DNA of 64,000 nt from positions 191,725,619 to 191,789,618 of the forward strand of contig NC_081410.1 in NCBI RefSeq assembly GCF_030272615.1, in the 5' to 3' direction. Under the pieces are notes generated by a model. The model made no database searches. It was given only the letters and a program-made list of their open reading frames with translations, and was not told where the DNA came from. Made by a program: the position numbers and the translations under genes. The stretch's first letter is position 1. Each line of letters starts with the position of its first letter. The stretch comes from Cryptomeria japonica (lineage: Eukaryota > Streptophyta > Pinopsida > Cupressales > Cupressaceae). Shown piece after piece: positions 12,875 through 25,849 of this stretch.

Positions 12875-15474
12875 CTAAACTTGTGGTGGATCATCAAAAT
12901 CGAGCCTCTCCGATGCAGTACGTGGCTCTATACATGGTTGCAAAACCACAATTCAAAAGCCAAGTTAGAATTCTTTTGTAGAAAATAGTTCATAATTAAC
13001 AACATAACTATGCATTTAACTATAATTCCTTTGCAATTGAAATGTAGATTACCTCATCGACTGATCTTAGAGCTAATGTCTTCGCTCTCCTCTCCTTGTA
13101 ACTCTTAGGAGTTTTCTTGAAGACATACTTAAAAGGATCCACGTTATGGCCGTATCGCGAAGGGGTCTATTGTAGATTAAATGTAAAATTAATACAATGT
13201 ACTAACATAAATACATCAAAAACACTTAAAAGATATAATATAGAAAATAATGATGTATCGGTGCTTGAGATGCTTCTCCAATGGACTAAGGATGGCTCAC
13301 CATCAATGCAAAAATTATCGCTATTACCTATACAAAAAATGATCAAATATTAAATACAATTAATATAATGATAAGTATTGTAGGTTAAAAACAATTAATG
13401 TAATATATCATACAAAAGTGTACCAAATCCTGAGATGCTTCTCCAGTGCCCAAAGGAGGGTTCATCATTGATGAAGCAGCTATGGATATTTCTTATATGA
13501 AAAAATTATAAGATTATAATATATCACAAGTTAACATGTACGCATGCATATAATCATGAAATCAAGAAAATAAAGTAGAGATACATACCTCCACCCTCTC
13601 TTGATCCACGGATGAATCAGGTGCATTCAACAAATCCACATAGCTCAATGGCCGATGTACATGTAAAATAGACAAAAAACACTAATCAATCTACAAACCC
13701 CAACTAATACTTGATTTCAACATTTTCAAACAATTGTACAACTAAAAATGTGTTCAATTACCTTCTTCCCATGTTTTGGCATCTTTAAGGAATTCTTTTT
13801 CTTAGGACGAGGCCTAGACGCGGAGGGGGTACCCTAAAAAAACAAAATTAACATGAGATATTAGTACAGATAATATATTAAACATAATTAAAAAAATCTA
13901 AAATGAAATGAGTTGCATATTCCATCAAAACAATACATAAAAAGGGTTGTACAAAATATGATACCGTATAGCCTGTAGTCCAAAATCGATCGGTGAGAGC
14001 ATGATGTCATCAATCTGGGACATTTGGTCCCTTGTCAACACCTACAAACCAAAAATTGGACCAAGCATTAATGATAGTTAGTATATCTTATAATATTTTT
14101 GAATTCAAAGTGTACTATTCTATTTTAACATGTTACAAAATTTATACCTTAGGCATCAAAGTTGTAGCTGTAGTAACTACGGGAGGAGTATGTGATATCG
14201 CTGCTGCATCCTGAAATGCATATTATTTGTCTCAATTTAAATCGATGTATAAATGAAAATTCATTTATGTAATTACAAATTTAAAGTGAATGATAAATAA
14301 AATGCTATGAATTCAGATCAACACACCCGTGTCTGTCATTGATGGGCAAACACCATGTCCATCAACTCATCTGTCAGCACCAAATCCTCAATCGTGCGGG
14401 CCTGAAATCTACTACAGCAAATCGTGCATGAATGAGATGTGGATCCATTTGCATTGGCCGCATCATCTATCCCTGAGCATATCCCTGAACAATTGACACA
14501 CATATGCTGAATGGTCTCTCTGTCGCCACCTGGAGCAACTAATGGCTCATCATCCAGTACAATAGGGTGTGCTAACAACGTCCCATGCTAGATGATGTCA
14601 CCAGTCAATGTTGTGGTCGCCTGAAGAGTCTGTAGCCCCATCGACTCTTTCAGCTCTACTGTGACAACCTGATGCACCTTGGGTTTGGGTGCTAGGGGGC
14701 GATGACTCTCTGGGGCTACTCGCCTACGGGCTCCAGGTCTATCTTGGGCAGAGCCTCCACCTCTACCATGGAACTCTCTCATGTCAAAATAGTTTGGCTG
14801 TAAATTGAGCACAAAATCACAATATACTTTTCTCAAAAAATACAATGGCACCTCATAATTATTACAAGGTGGATCATCAAAGACCATCCAACACCTCTAC
14901 CAAAAAATATTCTTCATCTGCACATTGGTACACCAATGTATGGGAAACCTCTTTGGATTAAGAGGTAACAATTGACCAGTTTTAGGATCAACAAAAAGGG
15001 CACATATTTGTTGGTTACTAATATTTTTGTTTTTCACTCCCTCGTATGATAACCCATCAACATTGTATTGACGACACCTATCCCAAAAGTTTCCCCATTT
15101 TGTAATTTGTGTGGAAACAGCTATGACACCACTAGTTAATGTTTCTAGGCTAGTGGCGAGGGATTTATGATGCTCAAGTTTGGATGTTTTCAATTATCAA
15201 TCAATCTATTTATTTTAGACATATTTTGCCCTAACTAATTAATTAATTGCTCATATGTTTCAAGTGTGCAATCAAAAGGAGGAATTGGGGGTGTATCTTG
15301 TGGGTTTTCAGGAGGTGCATTTTGTTGTTCTTATTGTGGATTATCAGAATCTGGTTTTTGAAACTAAAAATGAAAAAACCTAATCAAAATTAACGAAATT
15401 AAATTCAAAACATAAAACAAATTGAACAAATGGGAAAGAAAGACAAAAATTAAGAAAAAATAACCTTGATCCAT
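12875..15474 (-). pseudogene. E1 gene 2: accessory protein of unknown function, multi-exon
   Basis: The function is not recognised. The first tiny exon (ATG complement at 15474, MDQ) is followed by an intron and the main exon. That exon holds a conserved block (KWGNFWDRCRQYNVDGLSYEG ... FVDPKTGQLLP ... RFPIHWCTNVQMKNIFW ... WMVFDDPPCNNYEVPLYFLRKVYCDFVL), a basic Gly/Arg stretch, and a Cys cluster (MCVNCSGICSG ... HSCTICC) that could bind zinc. Several short exons follow, ending in ERLDFDDPPQV and a stop at 12875-12877. The gene converges on gene 1 with the satellite between them. A TAA interrupts the Gln/Pro-rich N-terminal part near 15330. Exon limits are inferred by comparison with E2 and E3. 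Confidence 0.6.
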
Positions 15475-15584
15475 AGTGTCTAGAGGAGAAATGAGGCACC
15501 CCATTCGCAGAGGAAATGGGGAAAAAAACGTGGTTGTCACGGGAAAATAAGACCCAATTTTTTTAAAAGAACTTTTTTTGATAG

Positions 15585-15800
15585 GTATTGCATACGTGAT
15601 CCTTTATAGCTTATTAGTGCATACACGCTTACTTTCCTAAAATCAGCGCGTACGTGCTCACTTTCCTAAAAGTAGCATGTACATGCTAACTTTCCTAAAA
15701 GCATCACGTACGCGCTACCTTTTTTAGGCTCGGGAACAACAGACCTAAGTGCGTATGTGGTGATTTCAAATTTTCTAACCACGTACGCGTTACTTCTTTT
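15585..15800. repeat. Subterminal palindromic repeats of E1 (right side)
   Basis: Tandem units of about 28 bp: a CG-rich near-palindrome (AGCGCGTACGTGCT, AGCATGTACATGCT, ATCACGTACGCGCTA) followed by the spacer MACTTTCCTAAAA. The palindromic core varies mainly at CpG positions. E2 carries the equivalent at 34015-34230. Repeats in this position in DNA transposons often bind transposase; that role here is inference. Confidence 0.8.
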
Positions 15801-15814
15801 TTCATGTTTTTTTT

Positions 15815-15858
15815 GGGTGGTGTCCACTTTTTTGACCACCATCTTTGTGCACATACCC
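15815..15858 (-). repeat. E1 right terminal inverted repeat
   Basis: Reads GGGTGGTGTCCACTTTTTTG ... CTTTGTGCACATACCC to 15858; inverse partner of 3756-3804 and orthologous to the E2 end at 33952-33994. Confidence 0.85.
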
Positions 15859-16805
15859 ACACTTGCAAACAATCAAGGAAATCAAATTGAAAGGAGAAAG
15901 AGGTTTATGAAGGCACCTACCTCGATTTAGAGAGGAAACTTCAAATCCAAACTTTCACACACTCAACCAATGACCTCATGAATTGAACAACAAAAAGACC
16001 TCCCCAATCCAAATCTGTCAAAACCTTTCCCACAAAATTTCAGCTCTTCAAACTCTCAAGATCAACCAATACTTTGTGCCATGAAGAAGGTTTTTAAGAG
16101 GAGAGCATGCAAAAATTACACGAAGTGTAAAAAAAGAACTCAACTGCACAATACAAACTCACTTTTGAAGTGGGATAAAAAATATAATAAAATCAATTAA
16201 TCAAATGCCTCCACAAAAGACCCCTACAGATAAATAATTTAAATGATAATATTTCAAAACACAGAGAAGACATATTCCATTTTTAAATATAGAGTTATTG
16301 TTACATACACACATTAAATAACGAGAATATATAAATGTCTGACTATGCTCATAGAGTCATCACGGGCCAACTCAACATGACCAAAGGGTTCTCAAAGCTA
16401 CCAACTATGGTAGTCGGGGATCAAAATAAAAATAATAAGATAATGTAGGCACAGGTTTAGGCTTAGGACAGTTGGCTAGTTTTCTATCTCCTTTTAATCA
16501 CTATCAGGGAATGTAGGCATGCTTAGACCTATGAAGCTAGGTAGAGTTGGTTCCAAGTACTTGTAGTCACTGAAACATTCACATGTCAAGTGTAGCTACT
16601 CATACATATATAAATAACCAAATAACTCAAATCATTGAAGGGGATTCTAACATCGTATGCATTCTCATATAATCAAATGTTATGATATCATCTCTTTCAG
16701 ATCTAATAATCAATTAAATGTCATGTAATAATTTAATTTCATATAATTAAGTACATTAAATGACATCATCAATATATTATAAAATATAATATAATGTTAT
16801 TTTAA
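15859..16805. other. Unassigned AT-rich stretch
   Basis: No reading frame of note and no domain recognised. The sequence from 15863 continues naturally from the E1 left flank, so it belongs to the pre-insertion DNA, possibly an old retroelement. Nothing else can be supported. Confidence 0.4.
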
Positions 16806-17158
16806 AATAATTTAAGTATAAAAATCGGATAGTATTATATTTTATCGGATAATATATTTCGACTGTGACATCCTATGAGTCATTTTTAACCCACGGGCTG
16901 TGCGATTTTATAGAAATTTGATATCTGATTGTATCTGATATCTGGTGTTTTGCCCAAAAATTGCTAAAATATAGATTGAAAGGTGAGATTTTTATTGTTT
17001 TCAATCATTTTCATTCAATTTTTGTATTTTTTTAATGTTTATTTGATTTTTCATCGAAAATATGGTTTTTTTCATAAAACTAGGTTTTTTTTAATCAAAT
17101 ACAAAATTGTTTAAATTTGTTAACTAAATTCAATTGTTTACATTCAATTAGGTTTAAA

Positions 17159-19090
17159 ATGGGGGATAACAATGAAAACATTGATCAACCACAACCGCAA
17201 CAACCAAACCCTCCTTTGCCAAATCCCCCCTCAATTGAGGATTTGATTGCACAAAATTTGAATGAATTGAGGGGGATTGCAGATGTATATCGTAGGATCC
17301 CTCATCTAAACCCAATGTTTGATCCTCTCACATCGATCATAAAGAGTATGGAAACCATGACTGGGGAGCACAATGCTGCCCTTTTGTGGCGAGATTCTAT
17401 GAGGGAACAATATGTGAATGACTTGTTGTATAAGGAGATCAAGGATCTCAAGATATCGAAAGTCGATATTGCCTCATTGTTTGTGAATCCCCGCATTGGT
17501 CAATCCGTAGACCCCCAAAAAACAAAACTTTCTATTAAATGGTGTAGAAATGATGGTATTGTGAAATTTTTTTAGGATCGTTGGTGGATGGTTTTCGACA
17601 AACTACCCAACAACAATCTTGATGTCCCCTTATACTTCATAAAAAAATTGTATGCTGAGTTTGTTTTACACAAACATGTGAACTACTTTGACATCCAACC
17701 TTTCCAGGGTGTGGGTTTAGGTATGCCCCAAAATAGACCTAGGGCAGTCAGAATAGTCCATGGCCCATATGTCCCCCCTCCTCCTATTGATCCCCCACAT
17801 CCAGTGCAACATCCAGATATCATTTGTGAGGCAGCTTCACAGACCATATTGGCTATTCACTCTTTGAGTAGCCTTTTGGTTTCTCAGGCTGGGTCAGTAG
17901 CTCAACCTACTTTTGATGGTAGCAGTGCATCCGGTGGCGCTGACACGTCATCCTGGGCTACACACATATGCATGGCCCATAGTTGTGTCATGTGTGGGCA
18001 CGTATGCTTGGGTTCAGTTTGACAACCTGTTGATCCTCCTGCAGACAGTGCAAATTATGAGGTGCATGAGATGCATGATGCACCAGATGTTATGACACAA
18101 ACTGGAGGATACCCTGGGGAGTCCTTGCATACTAGAGGCAAGGAGGCACCGTCATCATACATTGATGATGTAGTGGTAAGATTTGTATTTTCACAGTTCA
18201 TGTTATATTTTAAATGAATATTTATAATCTAGATAATATTAAGTACTAATTTTTATTTACATGGTCTATTTAACAGTTGATGACCGAGGAGGAGTTGAGA
18301 AAGATTCAGGAGGGCACCTTGTCGGCCATTTCATTTGGCCTTGATAGCTTGACAGTACATATATTATTGCACCTAGTCGTTTGTATTTTATTGTACATAC
18401 ATGCTCATCATTTATATTGGTATTAATTAGAATATGTAGTAACTTGCATGTATATCTTATTTTACTCTTGTAGGGCACAAGCAACACGAGTGCGGAGAAG
18501 TGTGATTTAGGATCTGGTAGTGCAGTTGGAGACAAGGGAAAGGTAATTGAATGCAAATATGATTGAATGAATAGTTTAAATAACTTATAGTGATTATACA
18601 CATCTAGACATAGATTGATAGTTTTATATACTTGTTGTGTATATGTACAGAGAATTCTTGGCTTCACATCCTTGATGACTACACCCAGTATACCTGAAGA
18701 TGAAGAAGAAGAAGAAGAGATGCCTCAAGTAGATGTGTGTTTATTTAATTTTGTGTTTAGTAGATATAATTTATTATTATCAATGACAATTATATGCTAA
18801 CTTGTATAAATGTCATGTTTTTGAACATATGTAGGTTGTGTATGAAAATATTGAAAACATACCTCCTCTACTAAAGACATACATCAAGAGTCCTGCAAAG
18901 CTGAAGAGAAAACATGGAGATGAGGTAAACATTAATAGTTCAATTATAGTTCATTTTTATGTTAACTTTTCGAATGTGAATTATATAATATAACTAATAT
19001 TAATCGTGGTTTGTTTTTCTTGTGCAGGATCCTTTAGAGCCGAGCAGTGCGGTGAAGAGGATCGATTTTGATGATCCATCAACATCTTAG
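17159..19090 (+). pseudogene. E3 gene 2: accessory protein of unknown function
   Basis: Homologue of gene 2 of E1 and E2. ATG at 17159 (MGDNNENIDQPQPQQPNPPL) opens a Pro/Gln-rich N-terminus. The conserved block follows (DIASLFVNPRIGQS ... IKWCRND ... RWWMVFDKLPNNNLDVPLYFIKKLYAEFVL), then a Pro-rich stretch and a Cys/His cluster (CMAHSCVMCGHVC). Short exons with GT/AG borders lie around 18277-18360, 18474-18542, 18651-18735, 18834-18925 and 19028-19090; the last ends VKRIDFDDPSTS before TAG at 19088. An in-frame TAG near 17572, where the relatives read FWQRWW, and a TGA at 18020 mark it as inactive or readthrough-dependent. Exon limits are by eye. Confidence 0.55.
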
Positions 19091-19545
19091 GATGTTATAG
19101 ATAGTTTTGGGATTCTTACATGTCTAGTTGGCATGTATATTTTGTATATGGACATACATTCACGTATTTAGACATACATTTTGTTTGAGTTGGCGTTTAT
19201 GCCATATTTGTGTATGGACATACATTTGTAATCATTTGACATTTTTTATATATACAGAAGATATTCGATCATATAAATTGTTGCTCATCTGTGAATGGTG
19301 TTATCATCGAAATATTTAATCTTTATTCCAATATTTAAGAATGGTTAATAATGGTTATTTAATGAACAATACAATTCATTTCATTTCATCATAAATGTTC
19401 TTTGTATAATGAACAATATAATACAATTCATTTAATGAACAATGCAATTCATTTAATGAACAATACAATTCATTTAATGAACAATACAATACAATTTATT
19501 TAACAAACAATACTTGATAAAATTCATTATTACGCTATGCATGGT
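19091..19545. repeat. AT-rich spacer with ~24-bp tandem repeats
   Basis: 19360-19510 consists of degenerate copies of ATGAACAATACAATTCATTTA, each a near-palindrome (TGAA...TTCA). No gene. Confidence 0.7.
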
Positions 19546-19549
19546 CCTA

Positions 19550-22500
19550 TTTCCCCCCCCACCTTGGTCAAACGCTTGGTGTCATACCCTATCGACGCCG
19601 TCCCTTGAGCGCCCTAAGTGCTAAAAATTGTCAAACTTTGACGAGCCCTAACTCAAAATCCGTGGCACCTGTGAATGATCAATTTGAACCTATGGGGCTA
19701 TGAGAGGGGTCCCTCCAAAAGCCTATCTCAATTTTTCAAGTTTCCCTATGGTTTTATTAGGGCAACAACTTTTCAATTGGCGAAAAAATCATCAGTCTCA
19801 TTCATTCGAATGTTGTCGCATGGCCAATTTCTCATTTATCTCGTTGCAATGACAAACCATTAGATCCAACATGTAAAGTTAGGAATTATTACCCTATGCA
19901 TGGTCCTATTTTTCTCCCCCACTTGGTCGAATGCTCGGGGTCATACCCTACTGATGTCATCCCTTGAGCGCCCTAAGTGCTAAAAATTATCAAACTTTGA
20001 TGGGCCCTAACTTAGAATCCGTGGCACCTGCAAATGATCGATTTGGACCTACGAGGCCATGAGAGGGGTCCCTACAAAATCCTAGCTCTGTTTTTCAAGT
20101 TTCCCTACGGTTTTATTAGGGCAGCGATTTTTCAGTTGGCGAAAAAATCGCCAGTCTCATTCATTTGAATGTTGTCTCGTGGCCAATTTCTCATTCTACT
20201 CGTCGTGATGATGAACCGTTAGTTTTGACATGTCTATTTAGGCATTATTTCCCTATGCATGCTCCTTTTTTGGCCCCCCACTCGGTTGAACATTCGGGGT
20301 CATACCCTACTAGCGTCGTCCCTTGAGCACCCTAAGTGTTAAAAAAATTCAAACTTTGACGGGCCCTAACTCGAAATTCATGGCACCTACAAATGATCAA
20401 TTTGAACCTACAAAGCCATGAGAGGCATCCCTAAAAAATCCTATCTTGGTTTTTCAAGTTTCCCTACGGTTTTATTAGGGCAGCAATTTTTCGGTTGGTG
20501 AAAAAATCGTCAATCTCATTCAATCGAATGTTGTCTCGTGGCCAATTTCTCGTTCTACTCATCGTGATGATGAACCATCAGCTCTGACATGTCTAGTTAG
20601 ACATTATTACCCTATGCATGCTCCTATTCCCCCCCCCCCCCTAACTCAATCGAACACTGAGGGTCATACCCTACCGGCGTCATCCCTTGAGCGCCCTAAG
20701 TGCTAAAAATTATCAAACTTTGACAGGCCCTAACATGGAATCTGTGGCACCTACAAATGATCTGTTTGAACATATAGGGACTAGAGAGGGGTCCCTAAAA
20801 AATCCTATCTTGGTTTTTCAAGTTTCCCTACGGTTTTATTAGGGCAACAATTTTTTGGTGGGTGAAAAAATCAGTAGTCTCATTCATTTGAATGGTTGTC
20901 TCATGGCCAATTTCTCATTCTGCTCATCACGATGATGAACCGTCGACTCTGACATGTCTAGTTAGGAATTATTACCCTATGCATGCTCCTATTTTTCACC
21001 CCCACTTGGTCGAACGCTTGGGGTCATACCCTACCAACGTCATCCCTTGAGCGCCCTAAGTGCTAAAAATTGTTAAACTTTGACGGGCCCTAACTCAGAA
21101 TTTGTGGTACCTGCAAACAATCTGTTTAAACCTATGGGGCCATGAGAGGGGTTCCTACCAAATCCTATCTCAGTTTTTCAAGTTTCCCTATGGTTTTATT
21201 AGGGCAGCAATTTTTTGGTTGGCGAAAAAATCGTCAGTCTCTTTCATTCGAATGTTGTCTTGTGGCCAACTTCTCGTTCTGCTCATTGCAATGACAAACC
21301 GTCAGCTCCTTCATGTCCAGTTAGGCATTATTACCCTATGCATGCTCCTATTTTTCCCCCCCACTCAGTTGAACGCTCAGGGTCATACCCTACCGACGTC
21401 ATCCCTTGAGCGCCCTAAGTGCTAAAAATTATCAAACTTTGATGGGCCCTAATTTAGAATCCGTGGCACCTGCGAATGATCCATTTGAACCTACAGGGCC
21501 ATGAGAGGGGTCCCTACAAAAAACTATCTCGGTTTTTCAAGTTTCCTTATGGTTTTATTAGGGCAGCAATTTTTCGGTGGGTGAAAAAATCGTTAGTCTC
21601 ATTCATTTGAATGTTGTCTTGTGGCCAATTTCTCGTTCTGCTCGTCACAATAATGAACCGTCAACTCTAAAATGTCCAGTTAGGCATTATTACCCTATGC
21701 ATGCTCTTATTCCCCCCCCCACTCGGTTGAATGCTCGGGGTCATACCCTACTGATGTCGTCTCCCTTGAGTGCCCTAAGTGCTAAAAATTGTCAAACTTT
21801 GACAGGCCCTAACTTGAAATCCGTGGTACCTGCGAATGATTTGTTTGAACCTATGGATCCACGAGAGGAGTCCCTAAAAAAATGTATCTTGGTTTTTCAA
21901 TTTTCCCTATGGTTTTATTAGGGCAGCAATTTTTTGGTTGGCAAAAAATTCATCAGTCTCATTCATTCAAATGTTGTCTCGTGGCTAATTTCTCGTTCTT
22001 CTCATCGTGATGATGAACCGTCGGCTTTGACATGTCTAGATAGGCATTATTACCCTATGCATGCTCCTATTTTTCCCCCCAAATTGGTCGAACGCTCAGG
22101 GTCATACCCTATCGACGTCATCCCTTGAGCGCCCTAAGTGCTAAAAATTGTCAAACTTTGATGGGTCCTAACTTGGAATCCATGGCACCTGCGAACAATC
22201 TGTTTGAACCTACAGGGCCATGAGAGGGGTCCCTACAAAATCCTATCTCGGTTTTTCAAGTTTCCCTACGGTTTTATTAGGGCAGCACTTTTTTGGTGGG
22301 CAAAAAAATCGTTAGTCTCATTCATTCGAATGTTGTCTCGTGGCCAATTTCTCGTTCTGCTCATCGCGATGACGAACCGTTGACTCTAAAATGTCCAGTT
22401 AGGCATTATTACCCTATGCATGCTCTTATTTCCCCCCCCCCCACTTGGTTGAATGCTTGGGGTCATACCCTACCGACGTCTTCCCTTGAGCGCCCTAAGT

Positions 22501-22955
22501 GCTAAAAATTGTCAAACTTTGAGGGGCCCTAACTCAGAATTCGTGGTACCTGCAAACGATCTGTTTGAACCTACTGGGCCATGAGAGGGGTCCCTACAAA
22601 ATCCTATCTTGGTTTTTCAATTTTCCCTATGGTTTTATTAGGGCAAAAAAATCGTCAGTCTCATTCATTCGAATGTTGTCTTGTGGCCAATTTCTCGTTT
22701 TGCTCATCGCGATGATGAACCGTCGGCTTCGACATGTCCAATTAGGCATCATTACTCTATGCATGGTCCTATTTTCCCCCCCCACTCGGTCGAACGCTCG
22801 GGGTCATACCCTACCGGCGTCGTCCCTTGAGCGCCCTAAGTGCTAAAAAATGTCAAACTTTGACGGGCCCTAACTTGAAATTCGTGGCACCTACGAATGA
22901 TCCATTTGAACCTATGGGGCCACGAGAGGGGTCCCTACAAAAGCCTATCTCAGAC
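19550..22955 (+). repeat. Satellite of ~360 bp inside E3 (about ten units)
   Basis: The phrase TCATACCCTA recurs near 19582, 19942, 20300, 20664, 21026, 21386, 21741, 22102, 22466 and 22803, giving a period of about 355-364 bp, with one shortened unit at the end (a ~27-bp loss near 22645). Each unit has CCCTTGAGCGCCCTAAGTGC, AAACTTTGACGGGCCCTAAC, CCATGAGAGGGGTCCCTA, a C-homopolymer (CCCCCCCC) and GGTTTTATTAGGGCAGCAAT. Units are visibly diverged, mainly at CG/TG/CA positions. ORFs of 60-114 aa within it repeat once per unit. Confidence 0.95.
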
Positions 22956-23305
22956 TACTACTCCCCATTTACCTCCACACAAATGCTCCTAAATGATTGA
23001 CAATGTAAGATTTGACTTTAAGAATCTCCCAAAAGCACAAATTTGTATCAACCTGTCTGAAAACCCATGATCATCGACATAAAATAGAATATGCAGACTA
23101 TGGGTCATTGGATTCCACAAAATGGCCCATAAGGCTCTTTTTTATTTACAAAAATCGGATATCCCATAAAATCGGATATCCGATTTTAATGTATAAATTT
23201 GTGGTCCCAAAATTTTTTCCTGTTGCTGCCTTTTTTTTTGTTGCCACATTAATGGCAATGGTAGAAATCCGATATCTGATTTTATTAGTCATATTTTAGA
23301 GAGAA

Positions 23306-23381
<76 letters not shown>

Positions 23382-23414
23382 GGGGAGAGGGAGAGAGAGA
23401 GAGAGAGAAAGACA
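22956..23414. repeat. E3 linker with ATCGGATATCCGAT palindromes and a (GA)n tract
   Basis: Palindromic words AATCGGATATCCGATTTTA (about 23170-23190) and ATCCGATATCTGATT (about 23268) recur at 16822-16945 and 26015-26070, so they may be the E3 counterpart of the E1/E2 GCGTACGC palindromes. A GATA then pure GA tract spans about 23305-23410. The transposase gene expected here from E1/E2 order is absent. Confidence 0.65.
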
Positions 23415-25806
23415 AAGAGAAGGGTCATATTGTGTCGTTATGGGTCATTTGGGGTCCTATGGTTTCCTAAGACACCATATGACCCCTATGGACACCATAT
23501 GACCCCTAACAACACCAAATGACCCCTAACGACTCCTTAGGACACCATATGACCCCTTAAGACACCATATTTGGTCATTATGGGTCATATTATGTCCTAA
23601 TGGGTCATATTGTGTCATATGACCCCTTTAAGACATCATAAGACCCCTTAGGACACAATATGACCCCTTATGACACCATATTGGGTCTCTTTGGGTCCTA
23701 TGGTGTCCTAAGGTGTCATATTGTGTCCTACGACCCCTTAGGACACCGTATGACCCATAACGACACAATTTGGTGTCTTAAGGGGTCATATGCTGTCCTA
23801 GGACACCATATGACCCCTAATGACACCATATGGTGTCATAAGGGGTTGTACATTGTCCTTAGGGGTCATATGGTGTCCCATGAACCCTTATGACCCCTTA
23901 GGACACCATACGACCAATTATGACACCATATTGGGTCGTTATGGGTCTTATGGTGTTCTAAGGGGTCATATTATGTCCTACAACCCCTTAGGACACCATA
24001 TGACCCCTAACGACACAATGTGGTGTCATAAGGGGTCCTATAGTGTCCATAGGGGTCATATGGTGTCCTATGACCCCTTAGGACACCATATGACACCTTA
24101 AGACACCATATTGGGTCGTTATGGGTCCTATTGTGTCCTATGACCCCTTAGGACACCATATGACCCCTAACGACACCATATGGTGTCATAAGGGGTCCTA
24201 TGGTGTCCATAGGGGTCATATGGTTTCCTACGAACCCTTAGGACACCATATGACCCCTTAAGACACCATATTGGATCTATATGGGTCTTATGGTGTCTAT
24301 AAGGGTCATATGGTGTCCTGTGACCCCTTAAGACACCATACTGGGTCGTTATGGGTTATATTGTGTCCTAATGACTCAATATTGTGTCATATGACCCCTT
24401 TAAGACCTCATATGACCCCTTAGGACACAATATGAACCTTTATGACACCATATTGGGTCGTTTTGGGTCCTATGGTGTCCTAAGGTGTCATATTGTGTCC
24501 TACGACCCCTTAGGACACCATATGACCCATAATGACACAATTTGGTGTCTTAAGGGGTCATATGGTATCCTAGGACACCATATGACCCCTAACAACACCA
24601 TATGGTGTCATAAGGGGTCGTGTGTTGTCCTTAGGGGTCATATGGTGTCCCATGAACCTTTATGACCCCTTAGGACACCATACGACCCGTTATGACACCA
24701 TATTGAGTTGTTATGGGTCCTATGGCATCTTAAGGGGCCATATTATGTCCTATGACCCCTTAGGACACCATATGACCCCTAACGACACCATATATTATCA
24801 TAAGTGGTCCTATGGTGTCCATAGGGGTCATATGGTGTCCTACGACCCCTTATGACAACATATGACCCCTTAAGAGACCATATTGAGTCGTTATGGGTCA
24901 TATTGTGTCCTAATGGGTCATATAATATCATATGACCCCTTTAAGACATCATATGACCCCTTAAGACACAATATATGACATCATATTGGGTCGCTTTGGG
25001 TCCTATGGTGTCCCAAGGTGTCATATTGTATCCTACGATGCCTTAGGACACCATATGACCCATAACGACACAATTTGGTGTCTTAAGGGGTCATATGGTT
25101 TCCTAGGACACCATATAACCCCTAACAACACCATATGGTGTCATAAGGGGTCGTATGTTGTCCTTAGGGGTCATATGGTGTCCCATGAACCCTTATGACC
25201 CCTTAGGACACCATACGATCCGTTATGACACCATATTGGGTCGTTATAGGTCCTATGGTGTCCTAAGGGGTCATATTATGTCCTACGACCCCTTAGGACA
25301 CCATATGACCTCTAACGACACCATATGGTGTCATAAGGGGTCCTATGGTATCCTAAGGGGTCATATTGTGTCCTATGACCCCTTAGGACACCATAAGACC
25401 CAAAGCAACCCAATATGGTGTCATAAGGGGTCATATTGTGTCCTAAGGGGTCATATGATGTCTTAAAGGGGTCATATGACATAATACAACCCATCAGGAC
25501 ATAATTTAACCCATAATGACCCAATATGGTGTCATAAGGGGTCATATGGTGTCCATAGGGGTCATATGGTGTCCTAGGACCCCTTAGGACACCATATGAC
25601 CCCTTGTGACACCATATTGGGTCGTTATGGGTCATATTATGTCCTAATAGGTCATATTATGTCATATGACCCTTTAGGACACAATATGACCCCTTATGAC
25701 ACCATATTGGGTCGCTTTGGGTCCTATGGTGTCCTAAGGGGTCATATCAAGTGTCCTACGATCCCTTAGGACATCATATGACCCATAACGACACAATTTA
25801 GTGTCT

Positions 25807-25808
<2 letters not shown>
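23415..25808. repeat. Foldback array of ATATGACCCCTTAGGACACC modules (E3)
   Basis: 2.4 kb of direct and inverted copies of the 20-base module with variants (ATTGGGTCGTTATGGGTC, CCCATAACGACACAATTTGG). A higher-order unit opening GACACAATATGA ... TTGGGTCG begins near 23652, 24428, 24965 and 25678, so the array grew by block duplication of 0.5-0.8 kb. Long repeated-peptide frames occur on both strands; none is considered coding. Confidence 0.95.

Positions 25809-25849
<41 letters not shown>

Larger units (their letters stand above)
3756..15858 (+). mobile_element. E1: Sola-like two-gene DNA transposon, full-length but decayed
   Basis: Both ends carry related inverted repeats: the left begins GTGTAAGTGCACAAAGATGG and the right, reverse-complemented, begins GGGTATGTGCACAAAGATGG; both then reach GTGGACAC. 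The flanking 4-mers are ACAT (3752-3755) and ACAC (15859-15862), a near-match consistent with a decayed 4-bp target-site duplication. Inside, in order: subterminal region, CT and foldback repeat block, gene 1 (transposase-like, plus strand), a ~360-bp satellite, gene 2 (minus strand), CG-rich subterminal repeats. E2 has the same order in inverse. The superfamily name is inferred from the 4-bp duplication and the catalytic-region motifs of gene 1. Both genes have stops and frameshifts, so it is not autonomous now. Confidence 0.8.

Noticed and set aside
3756-15858. CACTA or hAT assignment for E1
   Set aside because: Ends do not begin CACTA, and the flanking duplication is 4 bp, not 3 bp (CACTA) or 8 bp (hAT); the gene 1 motifs also differ.
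19675-22846. One frame of 60-114 aa per satellite unit
   Set aside because: Phase and start differ between units, stops are frequent, and the period is a satellite; not a protein family.
23660-25635. Six or more frames with repeated DPLGHHMTPNDTIWCHKGSYGVLRGHMVSY-like peptides
   Set aside because: The 20-base foldback module lacks stops in several frames on both strands; repeated-peptide proteins are not supported.
23415-25808. CRISPR-like array
   Set aside because: Repeats are inverted and direct without unique spacers of constant size, in a plant nuclear context.
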